17,967 bases of DNA from Gammaproteobacteria bacterium (GCA_013139395.1 WTAX01000195.1:1-17967), one strand, 5' to 3'. Positions 7,185-14,433 are shown, numbered from the stretch's first letter. The notes: generated by a model not told the origin, from the letters alone. Numbers and translations are program-made.

Positions 7185-7778
7185 ATGGCTATCAAACTGA
7201 TATTAATGCTCGTGATAACTCTAAGTCTTTTGGGGCTGTCAGGGTGTTCATCTGTATTACCTCACGATGAGGTAACTATTGAATCGCAATGGGAAACGTT
7301 CGACGCAGTAAAAAAATCTTATGATGAAATTCTTCCAAATGAAACTACTATCGAAGAATTAAGTCATCTCGGTTTTAATCCCTATAAAACAGCAAATATA
7401 CAAATTCTTTCTTATCTGGATATAATCGCACGTTTTATTCCTAATGCCTCGATCACAAAAGAAGATCTGGACCCACATCTGGTTATTTGTATTGCTGAAA
7501 AAGTAAAATGCGTGGCTTATGAAATTAATATTGGCACAACGGATACGGATCGGTATGGAAATGCATTTTTGGATATGTTTGCATTTAAACGCCAGACAAA
7601 AGTCACTGGCTGGCATTTTAAATCTCTGTTAATTATCCATAATGATAAAGTCGTCTACAAATTGTGGAGTGGTAGTCCAAGAATTGACAAATATTACTAT
7701 TCCGATCATCCTCTGGGACCATTGCAAGACAGTAGTAGTAATCTAAAAAGTGCAACAACTAAAGCAGCTGGTTTTTAA
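7185..7778 (+). CDS. Lipoprotein of unknown function
   Basis: A 197-residue protein with a classic lipoprotein signal: hydrophobic stretch LILMLVITLSLLGLS then GC at about residues 20-21. GAGG at 7171-7174 supports the ATG. The mature part has a segment WETFDAVKKSYDEILPNETT followed by IEELSHLGFNP that recalls the start of BamE/SmpA-like domains in wording only (a 'large enough step' between Thr and Leu-Gly-Phe), then a beta-rich region with two cysteines (VICIAEKVKCVAYEIN) that might form a disulfide, and GWHFKSLLIIHNDKVVYKLW. It is expected to be attached to a periplasmic membrane face. I do not recognise the family. It is the only clearly intact longer gene in the 5350-8720 tract. Confidence 0.75.
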   Translation: MAIKLILMLVITLSLLGLSGCSSVLPHDEVTIESQWETFDAVKKSYDEILPNETTIEELSHLGFNPYKTANIQILSYLDIIARFIPNASITKEDLDPHLVICIAEKVKCVAYEINIGTTDTDRYGNAFLDMFAFKRQTKVTGWHFKSLLIIHNDKVVYKLWSGSPRIDKYYYSDHPLGPLQDSSSNLKSATTKAAGF

Positions 7779-8112
7779 TGCCTATTAGGTTTAACTGTAA
7801 TGTTATCGTTTCAAACTAAAGCCATTTTAGCTTATTGAAAATCTGCTTCTTCAACTTGTTGATACACAAAACTGACTAACAGTCCAATCGGATCAAAACC
7901 AAAAATGGCAGCTTTCTGGAAGTAAAATCAGGAACTGAGGTAACCCTTCAATTAGTGCTAAAGGTCATGAAGAGCAATTTATTCTTTAATATTAGAGAAA
8001 TCTAAAAGACCGGTTATGCTGAGGAGCAGGTATTAAGAGACCCCCTTCTGAATGCCTGCTTACGGACTGAAAGCACCCATTTTTCAATAGGTGTTCAATC
8101 CTCTTAAATTAA
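7779..8112. other. Gene-poor stretch with a possible decayed tail and a hairpin
   Basis: No intact gene. On the minus strand 7927-7832 is an open frame without a start (KAAIFGFDPIGLLVSFVYQQ then VEEADFQ, stop) that reads like the C-terminus of a lost protein; unidentified. At 8025-8034 AGCAGGTATT faces AATGCCTGCT at 8051-8060, an imperfect 10-bp inverted repeat (one G-T pair) around a 16-base loop. Confidence 0.3.
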
Positions 8113-8202
8113 TCAGACTTCAGTCTGTTCTGCCATTTCCAGAGCATCATCAACTTCAATACCCGGATAACGAACAGTACTTTCCAACTTAGAATGTCCC
8201 AG
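8113..8202 (-). pseudogene. C-terminal remnant of a tyrosine recombinase/integrase
   Basis: The minus-strand translation ILLGHSKLESTVRYPGIEV then DDALEMAEQTEV and stop corresponds to the end of a phage-type integrase: the LGHS box and the nucleophile-type tyrosine (TVRY) are present, and the tail is one I recognise from short site-specific integrases, where the residue after RY is usually Leu. The catalytic R and HxxR boxes are missing. Homology ends near 8203, exactly where the oppositely oriented DUF4336 remnant begins, so this is a rearrangement junction. The open frame continues to 8298, but that upstream part is the antisense of the DUF4336 remnant and is not integrase-like. Confidence 0.65.
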
Positions 8203-8663
8203 AAGTATCCGAATGCTGAAACATTCCTTTGTCCTGGACTTGAAAGAAAAAGGCCAGACATTAAATTTGAATGGATACTTGGAAATAAGCCAGACCAAAG
8301 ATGGGGTAATGTTTTAGATCAAGTCGTCGTGCAAGGACCAAAGTATATATGGGAAGTTGCTTTTTCATAAGCCATCAAAAATACTTATTTAGGTGGACTT
8401 GCTAGAAAATATTGGTGATAATTTTAAGCATCCAACAAGTCTATTATTAAGATTTTGTTGGAAAGTGGTTTTTAGAATGTGGAACAATCTAAAAGCAGCT
8501 CCAGAATATCAATTAGGTTGGGGAGAAGGATATAGTTAAAAGCGGATTAAAGAAGATTCTTAGCTGGAAGGCAGAAAGAGTAATACTGGCTCATGGTGAA
8601 CTTGTAGATAGCAATGTAGATAATATTCTTCGTTCTGCCTGGCATAAGGTGTTAAATGCCTAA
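8203..8663 (+). pseudogene. Frameshifted DUF4336 (MBL-fold-like) gene remnant
   Basis: Read across three frames, a DUF4336-type protein can be rebuilt. Frame A (8203-8367): KYPNAETFLCPGLERKRPDI, then WGNVLDQVVVQG and EVAF. A one-base loss in the T run at 8361-8365 moves it to frame B (8366-8536): HKPSKILI, an in-frame TAG at 8390-8392, VDLLENIGDNF, and FRMWNNLKAAPEYQLGW. A second shift near 8530 leads to frame C (8535-8663): VKSGLKKILSWKAERVILAHGE (a family-typical HG motif, quoted in part) and a stop. The N-terminal third is missing, replaced by the integrase tail on the opposite strand. At least two frameshifts and one stop make this a dead gene. Identification is from recalled family motifs (PGLxxKRPD, LDQV, AERVIxAHG). 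Confidence 0.6.
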
Positions 8664-8771
8664 TAAATAGCTCAATAAGGACAGTTATCTGAAACGTTAT
8701 GTGTTTTAAGACGACTTGTATTGGCCCTGGACGGAAATTTACTATGTTATAGCTTGAGGAAGTTATATCAA

Positions 8772-9566
8772 ATGAAAATCACGCACTACCTCTATAACGC
8801 ATTCATTATTGAATCAGACCATAAAAAAATTGCGATTGATCCTGGTGCATTATTTTTTTATTTTTTTAGATTCACAACCCTGATCCCAAAATCGGAATGG
8901 AATGATATCACGCACATCTTTGTGACCCATGGAGACCCTGATCATTATTGGCATACAGATAGAGTGGCTGAAGTCTCAGGCGCTCCAATTATTTGCAATA
9001 AAACTATGGTGAGAATTATCAATGATAAAGCACTGATGCTTGGTCCCCGGGATAAAGGATTGGCATTCACAACACCTCTGGAAAAAATTCACACCATTTC
9101 AGTTGGCGAGACCATAAAGCTTGGTAAAATGTCGATTACCGGAATAAAAGCGACTCATGGTGAATTAACCCTCAAGATTGGTCCTTTTTCCAAAAGGTTT
9201 AAGCCAGGACCATATGAGAGGGTTGGATGGGGGGCGATTGGCTTTAAGATCCAACTTGATGGAAAGACCGTTGTTAATCTTGGAGATACTCTACTCCAGG
9301 CTAATGAGTGGCAATCAATAGAAAGTCCCGATGTTCTGATGATACCCATTGGTGGAAAAGCTATTCATAATACAATGGATGAAGAAGAAGCATTACAGGC
9401 AATAAATATAATACACCCAAAACTTGTCATTCCTTGCCATTATAATTGTCCGGCGTTTTTCACAAAAAAATATAATCCAGCTGATGAGAATATATTTAAA
9501 AAAGAAGTGGAAAAAACAGGGGTCAAATGCGTTATTTTGCATAAAGGGGAATCAATAGACATCTAA
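8772..9566 (+). CDS. MBL-fold metal-dependent hydrolase (UlaG-like)
   Basis: A cytoplasmic protein of 264 residues in the metallo-beta-lactamase superfamily. The metal-binding motif H-x-D-x-D-H is at residues 53-58 (THGDPDHYWH), with further expected ligands in ATHGEL, NLGDTLL and IPCHYN. The pattern fits UlaG/YtkL-type hydrolases; the substrate is unknown. I choose the ATG at 8772 (MKITHYLYNAF), which has GAGGA at about 8756-8760 and begins exactly where family members do, over the TTG at 8721 that adds 17 unmotivated residues. It follows the decayed DUF4336 gene, itself related to the same fold, but they share no frame. The next gene is convergent. Confidence 0.85.
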   Translation: MKITHYLYNAFIIESDHKKIAIDPGALFFYFFRFTTLIPKSEWNDITHIFVTHGDPDHYWHTDRVAEVSGAPIICNKTMVRIINDKALMLGPRDKGLAFTTPLEKIHTISVGETIKLGKMSITGIKATHGELTLKIGPFSKRFKPGPYERVGWGAIGFKIQLDGKTVVNLGDTLLQANEWQSIESPDVLMIPIGGKAIHNTMDEEEALQAINIIHPKLVIPCHYNCPAFFTKKYNPADENIFKKEVEKTGVKCVILHKGESIDI

Positions 9567-9689
9567 CATAATATGTTGAACTCTGACTCTATACGATCTT
9601 GCTCATCTGGAATATATTAAAGGGGATTCCATGCCGTAGCTACAAAAAGTTAATATTCGGTTTTTTGTAAAATCTAAATTTTAGTGGAT

Positions 9690-11291
9690 TTAGTGTGGTT
9701 TGATTGTAGAAATATTTGATACGGTCTCCAGGTTTAAGGCAGAAATTTCTTTTAAAATGGCTCGGCCTTTTCCTGATTGTTTTGCTTCATACATCAATTT
9801 GTCGCTTAACAGAATCAAACTGTCTATATGATTTGCCTGCATCTTTCCGTACACAACACCAATGCTGGCACCTAATTGAAAGTCAGGCGTATCAGGTAGT
9901 TCAATATTGGAGATATGTTTTATAATACGGTCAGACAGTGTTTTGATATCATCTACTCTGTTTACTTCATTAAGAGCGACAATAAATTCATCACCGCCAA
10001 ATCGTCCGGCAATATCATTTATACGTAATGAATCCAATAATGTGTTGGTAACTCGGCAAAGAATTTTATCACCAATATTATGGCCATAAATATCATTAAC
10101 CTTTTTAAAACCATCCAGATCTATAAACATAATAGCAACTTCTGTTTTTCTGCGAATAGCATCATGAATCATTTTTTCAAGAAGCTCCAGAAATAGGAAT
10201 CGATTGGGTAACTCAGTTAAATGATCATGAGTAGCAAGATACTGCATTTTTTCCAGTATTTTGTCTTTTTCTGTTTTTTCTTTTGATAAATTAATATTGG
10301 CACGGTAGACAATTATAGTCATAAGTAAAATGATTAAGGCTAATACAAGAACGATGATTGCTCCAACTTTATGTTGTTTTAGAAATTCAATTATGTTGAC
10401 CTTTCCATAATCTATGTAGGGCCCCACTTTCAGCGTTTTTAGTAATTCGTGTACTGGTTGATAATCATAAGGAAATGTCCACTCCTGAAAGTGTGCTTTT
10501 TGTGCTACTTCACTAGTGTCTTTCAGTGACAACAGGGCAAGTGCAACAGATTTACTGAGAGCATTTGATGCTTTTTGAGTTCTGGCAAAAGCCCATTCCG
10601 GATAGAGACGTGTGCTGACTTTGAAAGGAAAATCAGGGTATGTTTTAGGAGCAATAATGTGAAAATCACTAATATTAATTTTTCCCTCTTCTGACAGCTT
10701 TTCCAGTACACCAGTGCGAATAATAGCGGCATCAACCTTGCCCTTGATTAGCGCATCGATCTCCTTAGGCTGTGTTCCAAGAAATACAACCTTATCAGCA
10801 TCTGCAAAGGGATAAAAATCATTGTCTAGCAACTCTTTATATCCTATAAGCCAACCTCCAAAGCCCAGTTCGGCGACTCCGGCAATTATTTTCCCCTTGA
10901 GATCATTAATAGAGTGTATATTGCTGTCAGCACGAGTGATGATAGTGGAACCAAATTCTGAAAGCCCCCCATCTTTAACCATTGTCAGAATTCGAGAAAT
11001 ACCGAAATTTATTTCAAGGTCTACATAAATAGCGGGTTGGGTAATAACAAAATCAATTTCGTTTTTACTGATTAACTCTTTAATATTCTGAAGGTCTATA
11101 GGCGCTACTGGTACTAATTTAAAGGTATATTGGGGTAAAGTCTGCTGGAGATAATTAATCGTTGGCTGCCATTCGTGTTGTGCTATATCAACACCATGAA
11201 TGGCTACGACCAGGATTTTTACAGGCTGTGCAAAAGAATAAATTGGGATGAATAATATCATCCAGAAAAATAACTTTGTGAAACACTTCAT
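9690..11291 (-). CDS. PhnD-like periplasmic sensor fused to a GGDEF diguanylate cyclase
   Basis: A 533-residue membrane-bound signalling protein. A signal peptide (about 1-21, ending YSFAQ) leads to a periplasmic phosphate/phosphonate-type binding domain (about 24-270; VAIHGVD, FVITQPAIYV, VAELGFGGWLIGYKELL, ALIKGKVDAAIIRTG are typical of PhnD-like domains). One transmembrane helix (about 316-336, GAIIVLVLALIILLMTIIVY) is followed by a short coiled linker and the GGDEF domain. The active-site motif GGDEF is intact at residues 432-436, and a product-inhibition I-site RxxD (RIND, 423-426) sits five residues before it, so it should make cyclic di-GMP and be feedback-inhibited. The ligand is not known. 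GGAG (complement of 11299-11302) supports the start. It is downstream of hpf on the same strand, 123 bases away. Confidence 0.92.
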   Translation of the reverse strand: MKCFTKLFFWMILFIPIYSFAQPVKILVVAIHGVDIAQHEWQPTINYLQQTLPQYTFKLVPVAPIDLQNIKELISKNEIDFVITQPAIYVDLEINFGISRILTMVKDGGLSEFGSTIITRADSNIHSINDLKGKIIAGVAELGFGGWLIGYKELLDNDFYPFADADKVVFLGTQPKEIDALIKGKVDAAIIRTGVLEKLSEEGKINISDFHIIAPKTYPDFPFKVSTRLYPEWAFARTQKASNALSKSVALALLSLKDTSEVAQKAHFQEWTFPYDYQPVHELLKTLKVGPYIDYGKVNIIEFLKQHKVGAIIVLVLALIILLMTIIVYRANINLSKEKTEKDKILEKMQYLATHDHLTELPNRFLFLELLEKMIHDAIRRKTEVAIMFIDLDGFKKVNDIYGHNIGDKILCRVTNTLLDSLRINDIAGRFGGDEFIVALNEVNRVDDIKTLSDRIIKHISNIELPDTPDFQLGASIGVVYGKMQANHIDSLILLSDKLMYEAKQSGKGRAILKEISALNLETVSNISTIKPH

Positions 11292-11414
11292 TTACCCACT
11301 CCGCAACCTTCCTTACTTATGAAAATACCAATCATTGAAGTATAGTAGATTGTGAAGTAATTTTTAGAAATAATGGTTAATCACTTCTAATTTGAATGAT
11401 TTTAGCTATTTAAT

Positions 11415-11762
11415 CTAAGACTCTGTCTCCTGTAAAGGTGGATGGCCTTGCTTGTGCAGGGTTTGATGACGATCAATCTTGCGTACTACAGTACGTCCAG
11501 CACGATCGGTTGCACGGTCGATGGCAATGTACAGATTGGTTTCAGTATCTTCGATGACCACATCCGGAAGACCTTTCAGCACAATCTGTAAATGGCAATG
11601 TTTATCAGTGCCGCCACGTGGGCCATTGATGTCAGATAGACGCATAACAACTCGCTGGATGAAATCATCACAGCAGGTCAGAGTAGAGCGCAAACGTTGT
11701 TCAGCATAGCTGTGTAAGGCATCGGTCAGGTAAAACTTGCGTGTCTGAATATCAATTTGCAT
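11415..11762 (-). CDS. hpf: Ribosome hibernation promoting factor / RaiA family (short HPF)
   Basis: A 115-residue protein of the HPF/YfiA family, which binds the 30S decoding region and silences or dimerises ribosomes in slow growth. The N-terminus MQIDIQTRKFYLTDALHSYA resembles the common start with alpha helix 1, and CHLQIVLKGLPDVVIEDTE, NLYIAIDRATDRAGR and VVRKIDRHQTLHK match the core. It lacks the C-terminal dimerisation domain of long HPF. A good ribosome site (AGAGAGGT) precedes the ATG, and between them lies the palindrome GGTATATACC (11763-11772). The gene is divergent from nhaR, sharing a 119-base intergenic region. Known homologs are often near rpoN; here that context is absent, so whether it is the housekeeping copy is unclear. 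Confidence 0.88.
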   Translation of the reverse strand: MQIDIQTRKFYLTDALHSYAEQRLRSTLTCCDDFIQRVVMRLSDINGPRGGTDKHCHLQIVLKGLPDVVIEDTETNLYIAIDRATDRAGRTVVRKIDRHQTLHKQGHPPLQETES

Positions 11763-11772
11763 GGTATATACC
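11763..11772. repeat. GGTATATACC palindrome in the hpf leader
   Basis: A perfect 10-bp palindrome directly abutting the hpf start codon and overlapping the end of its ribosome site. It could modulate initiation or be chance. Confidence 0.3.
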
Positions 11773-11817
11773 TCTCTGGTTCTGTTAAAACTTTCTCTAT
11801 AAATATGCTAACCGGAT

Positions 11818-11845
11818 TTGATAAATAAAAAAAGTCGATTATAGT
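11818..11845 (+). promoter_or_regulatory. Candidate promoter of nhaR
   Basis: TTGATA (11818-11823), a 16-base spacer, then TATAGT (11840-11845). Transcription would start around 11852, immediately ahead of the TTCG-N7-CGAA palindrome, a good place for autorepression. Confidence 0.4.
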
Positions 11846-11855
11846 TAAAGTACTA

Positions 11856-11870
11856 TTCGTAAAAATCGAA
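11856..11870. promoter_or_regulatory. TTCG-N7-CGAA operator candidate, copy 1 (nhaR leader)
   Basis: TTCG (11856-11859), seven bases TAAAAAT, CGAA (11867-11870). The same arms and spacing recur at 12805-12819 after the nhaR gene. The repeat sits between the candidate promoter and the nhaR start codon (11882). Nearby, at 11832-11838 on the minus strand, is TCGACTTTTT, also repeated near the second copy. LysR-family regulators bind dyads of this size, so NhaR itself is the natural candidate; this is inference. Confidence 0.5.
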
Positions 11871-11881
11871 GTGAGGGGCCG

Positions 11882-12778
11882 ATGGTTAACTATAAACATT
11901 TGCGTTATTTTTGGATGGTTGCCAAAGAGGGTGGTGTTGCTCGTGCCAGTGAACGCCTGCATCTGACGCCACAGACGATCAGTGGTCAACTAAGCCTGCT
12001 GGAGAATTATCTTGGTGTCGATCTGTTTACCCGAGTCGGGCGTAATCTGGAACTCACTGAGATCGGGCGGCTGGTATTGAGCTATGCTGATGAGATTTTT
12101 TCTCTGGGTGGTGAGCTGGAAGACGTGATTCATCAGTTACCTGCCGGTCGTCCACAACTTTTTCGGGTGGGTGTGGTTGATGTCGTACCTAAGTCTATTG
12201 CCCATCGTATTCTAAAACCTGCTTTACAGATGTCTGAGCCAGTGCGTATGATTTGTCGTGAAGCCAGTCTTGATACTCTATTAGCTGAACTTGCCTTGCA
12301 TCGCCTGGATCTGGTTTTAGCTGACCGTCCAATTCCTCATACAATCAGTACTCGTGGTTTTAGTCACAAGTTGGGTGAATGTGCAGTGAGTTTTTTTGCC
12401 ACAGAAGAACTGGAAAAGCAGCTGACAGGTGATTTTCCCGGCTGTTTGAATGATGCCCCCTTACTTTTACCCAGTACGGGTAATCAACTTCGCTCTGGTA
12501 TTGACCGCTGGTTAGATAAATATCACATACGTCCTCATATGATTGGTGAATTTGATGATAGTGCACTTATGAAGGCTTTTGGACAGGAAAGTGCCGGGAT
12601 ATTTATTGCCCCTGCGGCTATTGAAGCAGAAGTAGAACGGCAGTATCAGGTGACTGCGATTGGTCGGACTGATGAGGTGACAGCACACTTCTATGCGATA
12701 TCTGTCGAACGCCATATCTTGAATACTATTGTCTCTACTGTGATGGAGACAGCACGGGAGTCGTTATTCGCTGATTAA
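11882..12778 (+). CDS. nhaR: NhaR-type LysR-family transcriptional regulator
   Basis: A 298-residue LysR-type regulator. The winged-helix domain at about residues 4-63 (NYKHLRYFWMVAKEGGVARA, SERLHLTPQTISGQLSLLE, NYLGVDLFTRVGRNLELTE) carries the distinctive LRYFWMVAKEG start and QTISGQ helix of NhaR proteins, which sense Na+ and activate Na+/H+ antiporter genes. The effector domain follows from about residue 90. GAGGGG lies just before the ATG. It is transcribed towards the mnh operon 126 bases downstream, and matching palindromes occur before and after the gene. Residues that sense Na+ cannot be identified from this sequence alone. The assignment to the NhaR subfamily is strong and the context agrees. 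Confidence 0.92.
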   Translation: MVNYKHLRYFWMVAKEGGVARASERLHLTPQTISGQLSLLENYLGVDLFTRVGRNLELTEIGRLVLSYADEIFSLGGELEDVIHQLPAGRPQLFRVGVVDVVPKSIAHRILKPALQMSEPVRMICREASLDTLLAELALHRLDLVLADRPIPHTISTRGFSHKLGECAVSFFATEELEKQLTGDFPGCLNDAPLLLPSTGNQLRSGIDRWLDKYHIRPHMIGEFDDSALMKAFGQESAGIFIAPAAIEAEVERQYQVTAIGRTDEVTAHFYAISVERHILNTIVSTVMETARESLFAD

Positions 12779-12803
12779 CAGCAACTCAGATAATGACTTG
12801 AAT

Positions 12804-12820
12804 ATTCGAAAAAAACGAAT
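12804..12820. promoter_or_regulatory. TTCG-N7-CGAA operator candidate, copy 2 (mnh promoter region)
   Basis: ATTCG, seven A, CGAAT: a perfect 5-bp dyad with the same TTCG-N7-CGAA core as the copy ahead of nhaR. Its centre (12812) is about 75 bases before the likely mnh transcription start, near where LysR-type activators place their primary recognition site. Confidence 0.5.
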
Positions 12821-12823
12821 GTT

Positions 12824-12852
12824 CAGCATAAAAGATTCGACTTTTTATGCTG
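12824..12852. promoter_or_regulatory. Long inverted repeat between nhaR and mnhE
   Basis: CAGCATAAAA (12824-12833), nine-base loop GATTCGACT, TTTTATGCTG (12843-12852): a perfect 10-bp repeat. Its loop and right arm contain TTCGACTTTTT, echoed on the minus strand ahead of nhaR. It could be an additional regulator site next to the mnh promoter, or a weak nhaR terminator, but no T run follows the stem. Confidence 0.45.
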
Positions 12853-12873
12853 TCAATAAAAGGCTAAAGTAAT

Positions 12874-12881
12874 ACTATAAA
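12874..12881 (+). promoter_or_regulatory. Candidate -10 region of the mnh operon
   Basis: TACTATAA, containing TACTAT and TATAAA in overlapping registers, about 36-43 bases before the likely mnhE ATG. The -35 region at the right distance is poor (TGTCAA or TCAATA), as expected for an activator-dependent promoter and consistent with upstream palindromes. Confidence 0.35.
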
Positions 12882-12916
12882 GAAAAACTACTAGTAATTT
12901 TGTATTGAGATTGATT

Positions 12917-13465
12917 ATGCATACCAATGATCGAGGACAGTGTTTACCGTTTACACCTCGTTACTCAGTGACGATTTGTTTGCGTGCTGGTTTGATACGT
13001 GCTGTGCTGTTTTCTCTGATATGGTGGGTACTTGTTGATGGAGCAATGGCTTCCTGGCCGGTTGGTGTGCCAGTGGTACTATTAACAACAATAGTGAGTA
13101 TGGCTCTATTGCCGCCATTTTCCTGGTCCTTAATTGGCATTATACGCATTGTGCCATTTTTTCTCTGGCACTCCTTGTGCGCTGCAGTGGATGTTGCCAG
13201 GCGAGCATTCCATCCTGGACTACCGATCTCACCGGGTCTGTATTATTACCAATGGCACTTACCACCGGGACTACCGCAAATCTTTATGGCGAATATGGTC
13301 AGCTTGCTGCCAGGTACATTGAGTGCTGAATTAGCTGATGAATACCTATGTGTCCATGTGCTTGATCAAACGGGTGCTTTTACTTCAGACCTGAGCATTC
13401 TTGAAGAATATGTGGCGCAACTCTTTGCACTTAATCTGACTGTAGATAGGAGTAAAAAGATATGA
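12917..13465 (+). CDS. mnhE: Na+/H+ antiporter subunit E (MnhE/MrpE)
   Basis: First gene of a multi-subunit Na+(K+)/H+ antiporter operon of the inner membrane. After an unusually polar N-terminus (about 25 residues) come hydrophobic segments (AVLFSLIWWVLVDGAM; VGVPVVLLTTIVSMALL; IIRIVPFFLWHSLCAAVDVA), then the MrpE signature LPPGLPQIFMANMVSLLPGTLS and LCVHVLDQTG. The ATG at 12917 is preferred over the TTG at 12905; the ribosome site is weak in both cases. 182 residues fits the family, which is usually 155-170 with a shorter N-terminus. The stop overlaps the start of the universal stress gene (ATGA). Confidence 0.9.
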   Translation: MHTNDRGQCLPFTPRYSVTICLRAGLIRAVLFSLIWWVLVDGAMASWPVGVPVVLLTTIVSMALLPPFSWSLIGIIRIVPFFLWHSLCAAVDVARRAFHPGLPISPGLYYYQWHLPPGLPQIFMANMVSLLPGTLSAELADEYLCVHVLDQTGAFTSDLSILEEYVAQLFALNLTVDRSKKI

Positions 13466-14433
13466 AACGCTTTAAAAATATACTTTTTGTCGCTGATGCT
13501 GAACTGCAGGGTGGTGATGCGTTTGAGCGGGCGGTGATGCTGGCAGAGAACAATCAGGCGCAACTGACCGTGGTGTCAATTTTGGAAGAGCTGCCAACAC
13601 GAAGCAGTGAGGAAATTCATGGTATGTCCATGTCAGAGCTGCATGATGCAATAATAGAAAAACAGCAGCTTCAACTGGAAACTATGGTGGCATCAATTGA
13701 GAAAAATATTAACATTAATGCCAGGGTACTGACAGGAGTGGCTTTTCTGGCACTCATCCGGGAAGTGCTTAGGCAAAAAATTGATTTGCTTATAAAAACG
13801 GTGGATGAAGCAGGGATTATGGACAAGCTTTTTGCCAGTTCGGACATGCATTTGCTACGTAAATGTCCTTGCCCGGTCTGGCTCATTAAATCGTCCAGAC
13901 AAGGACCTTATAAAAAAATCATGGCTGCGGTGGATTTTGATCCATTTGAGAATAAACCGGAAGAAAATGCACTCAATCGGCGCATCCTGGAGATGTCTAC
14001 AGCGCTGGCGCTATCGGATTTCAGTGAATTGCACATTATCCATATCTGGCATGCCTATGGTGAAAGCAGTATGCGTTCCGGCCTTGCGTATCAACCAAAG
14101 GCCTATGTTGATGATTACGTGGACAGGACACGTGTTAATCACCAACACTCGTTAGACACTTTACTTGTTGGTATTGTTGATAAGGACGGCGAGGAAGTTG
14201 CGGATTACCTTAAACCAAAGGTACATCTGGTGAAAGGTTTTGCCAAAGATATGATTCCAGAAATGGTAAAAGAACAAAAAATTGATCTCCTTATGATGGG
14301 TACGGTTGGACGGACTGGAATTCACGGTTTACTTATGGGGAATACTGCTGAAACAGTCCTTAACCGGATCGACTGTTCGGTGCTTGCCATCAAGCCGGAA
14401 GGCTTTGTCACACCCGTCAGATTAGAAGAGTAA
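13462..14433 (+). CDS. UspE-like tandem universal stress protein within the antiporter operon
   Basis: A 323-residue cytoplasmic protein made of two Usp domains, about 3-145 (FKNILFVADAELQGGDAFER to CPCPVWLIKS) and 150-315 (YKKIMAAVDFDP to CSVLAIKPEG). The second domain keeps the nucleotide-binding-type pattern G-x2-G-x9-G-N (GTVGRTGIHGLLMGNTAE), which is close to the same region of E. coli UspE; the first domain has no such glycine motif. Its ATG overlaps the mnhE stop (ATGA), with AGGAG at about 13448-13452, and mnhF starts seven bases after its stop, so it is co-transcribed with antiporter subunits. A regulatory or ligand-sensing role for the antiporter is a reasonable inference, but not shown. 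Confidence 0.9.
   Translation: MKRFKNILFVADAELQGGDAFERAVMLAENNQAQLTVVSILEELPTRSSEEIHGMSMSELHDAIIEKQQLQLETMVASIEKNININARVLTGVAFLALIREVLRQKIDLLIKTVDEAGIMDKLFASSDMHLLRKCPCPVWLIKSSRQGPYKKIMAAVDFDPFENKPEENALNRRILEMSTALALSDFSELHIIHIWHAYGESSMRSGLAYQPKAYVDDYVDRTRVNHQHSLDTLLVGIVDKDGEEVADYLKPKVHLVKGFAKDMIPEMVKEQKIDLLMMGTVGRTGIHGLLMGNTAETVLNRIDCSVLAIKPEGFVTPVRLEE

Noticed and set aside
8025..8060. Hairpin considered as an integron attC site
   Set aside because: No GTTRRRY/RYYYAAC core sites are present, and the recombinase tail is not of the integron type as far as can be seen.
8203..8298. Upstream part of the minus-strand integrase frame, which would extend the fragment to 61 residues
   Set aside because: It is antisense to the DUF4336 remnant and reads unlike an integrase, so the recombinase similarity ends near 8202.
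8721..8771. TTG-initiated N-terminal extension of the MBL-fold protein
   Set aside because: The ATG at 8772 has a better ribosome site and starts at the natural first strand of the fold.
12824..12852. Inverted repeat considered as a Rho-independent terminator of nhaR
   Set aside because: The stem is AT-rich and no T run follows; position and shared TTCGACTTTTT element fit a regulatory site better.
13805..14155. Plus-strand 116-codon frame inside the universal stress gene
   Set aside because: Overlaps a confidently identified gene in another frame and shows no domain features.
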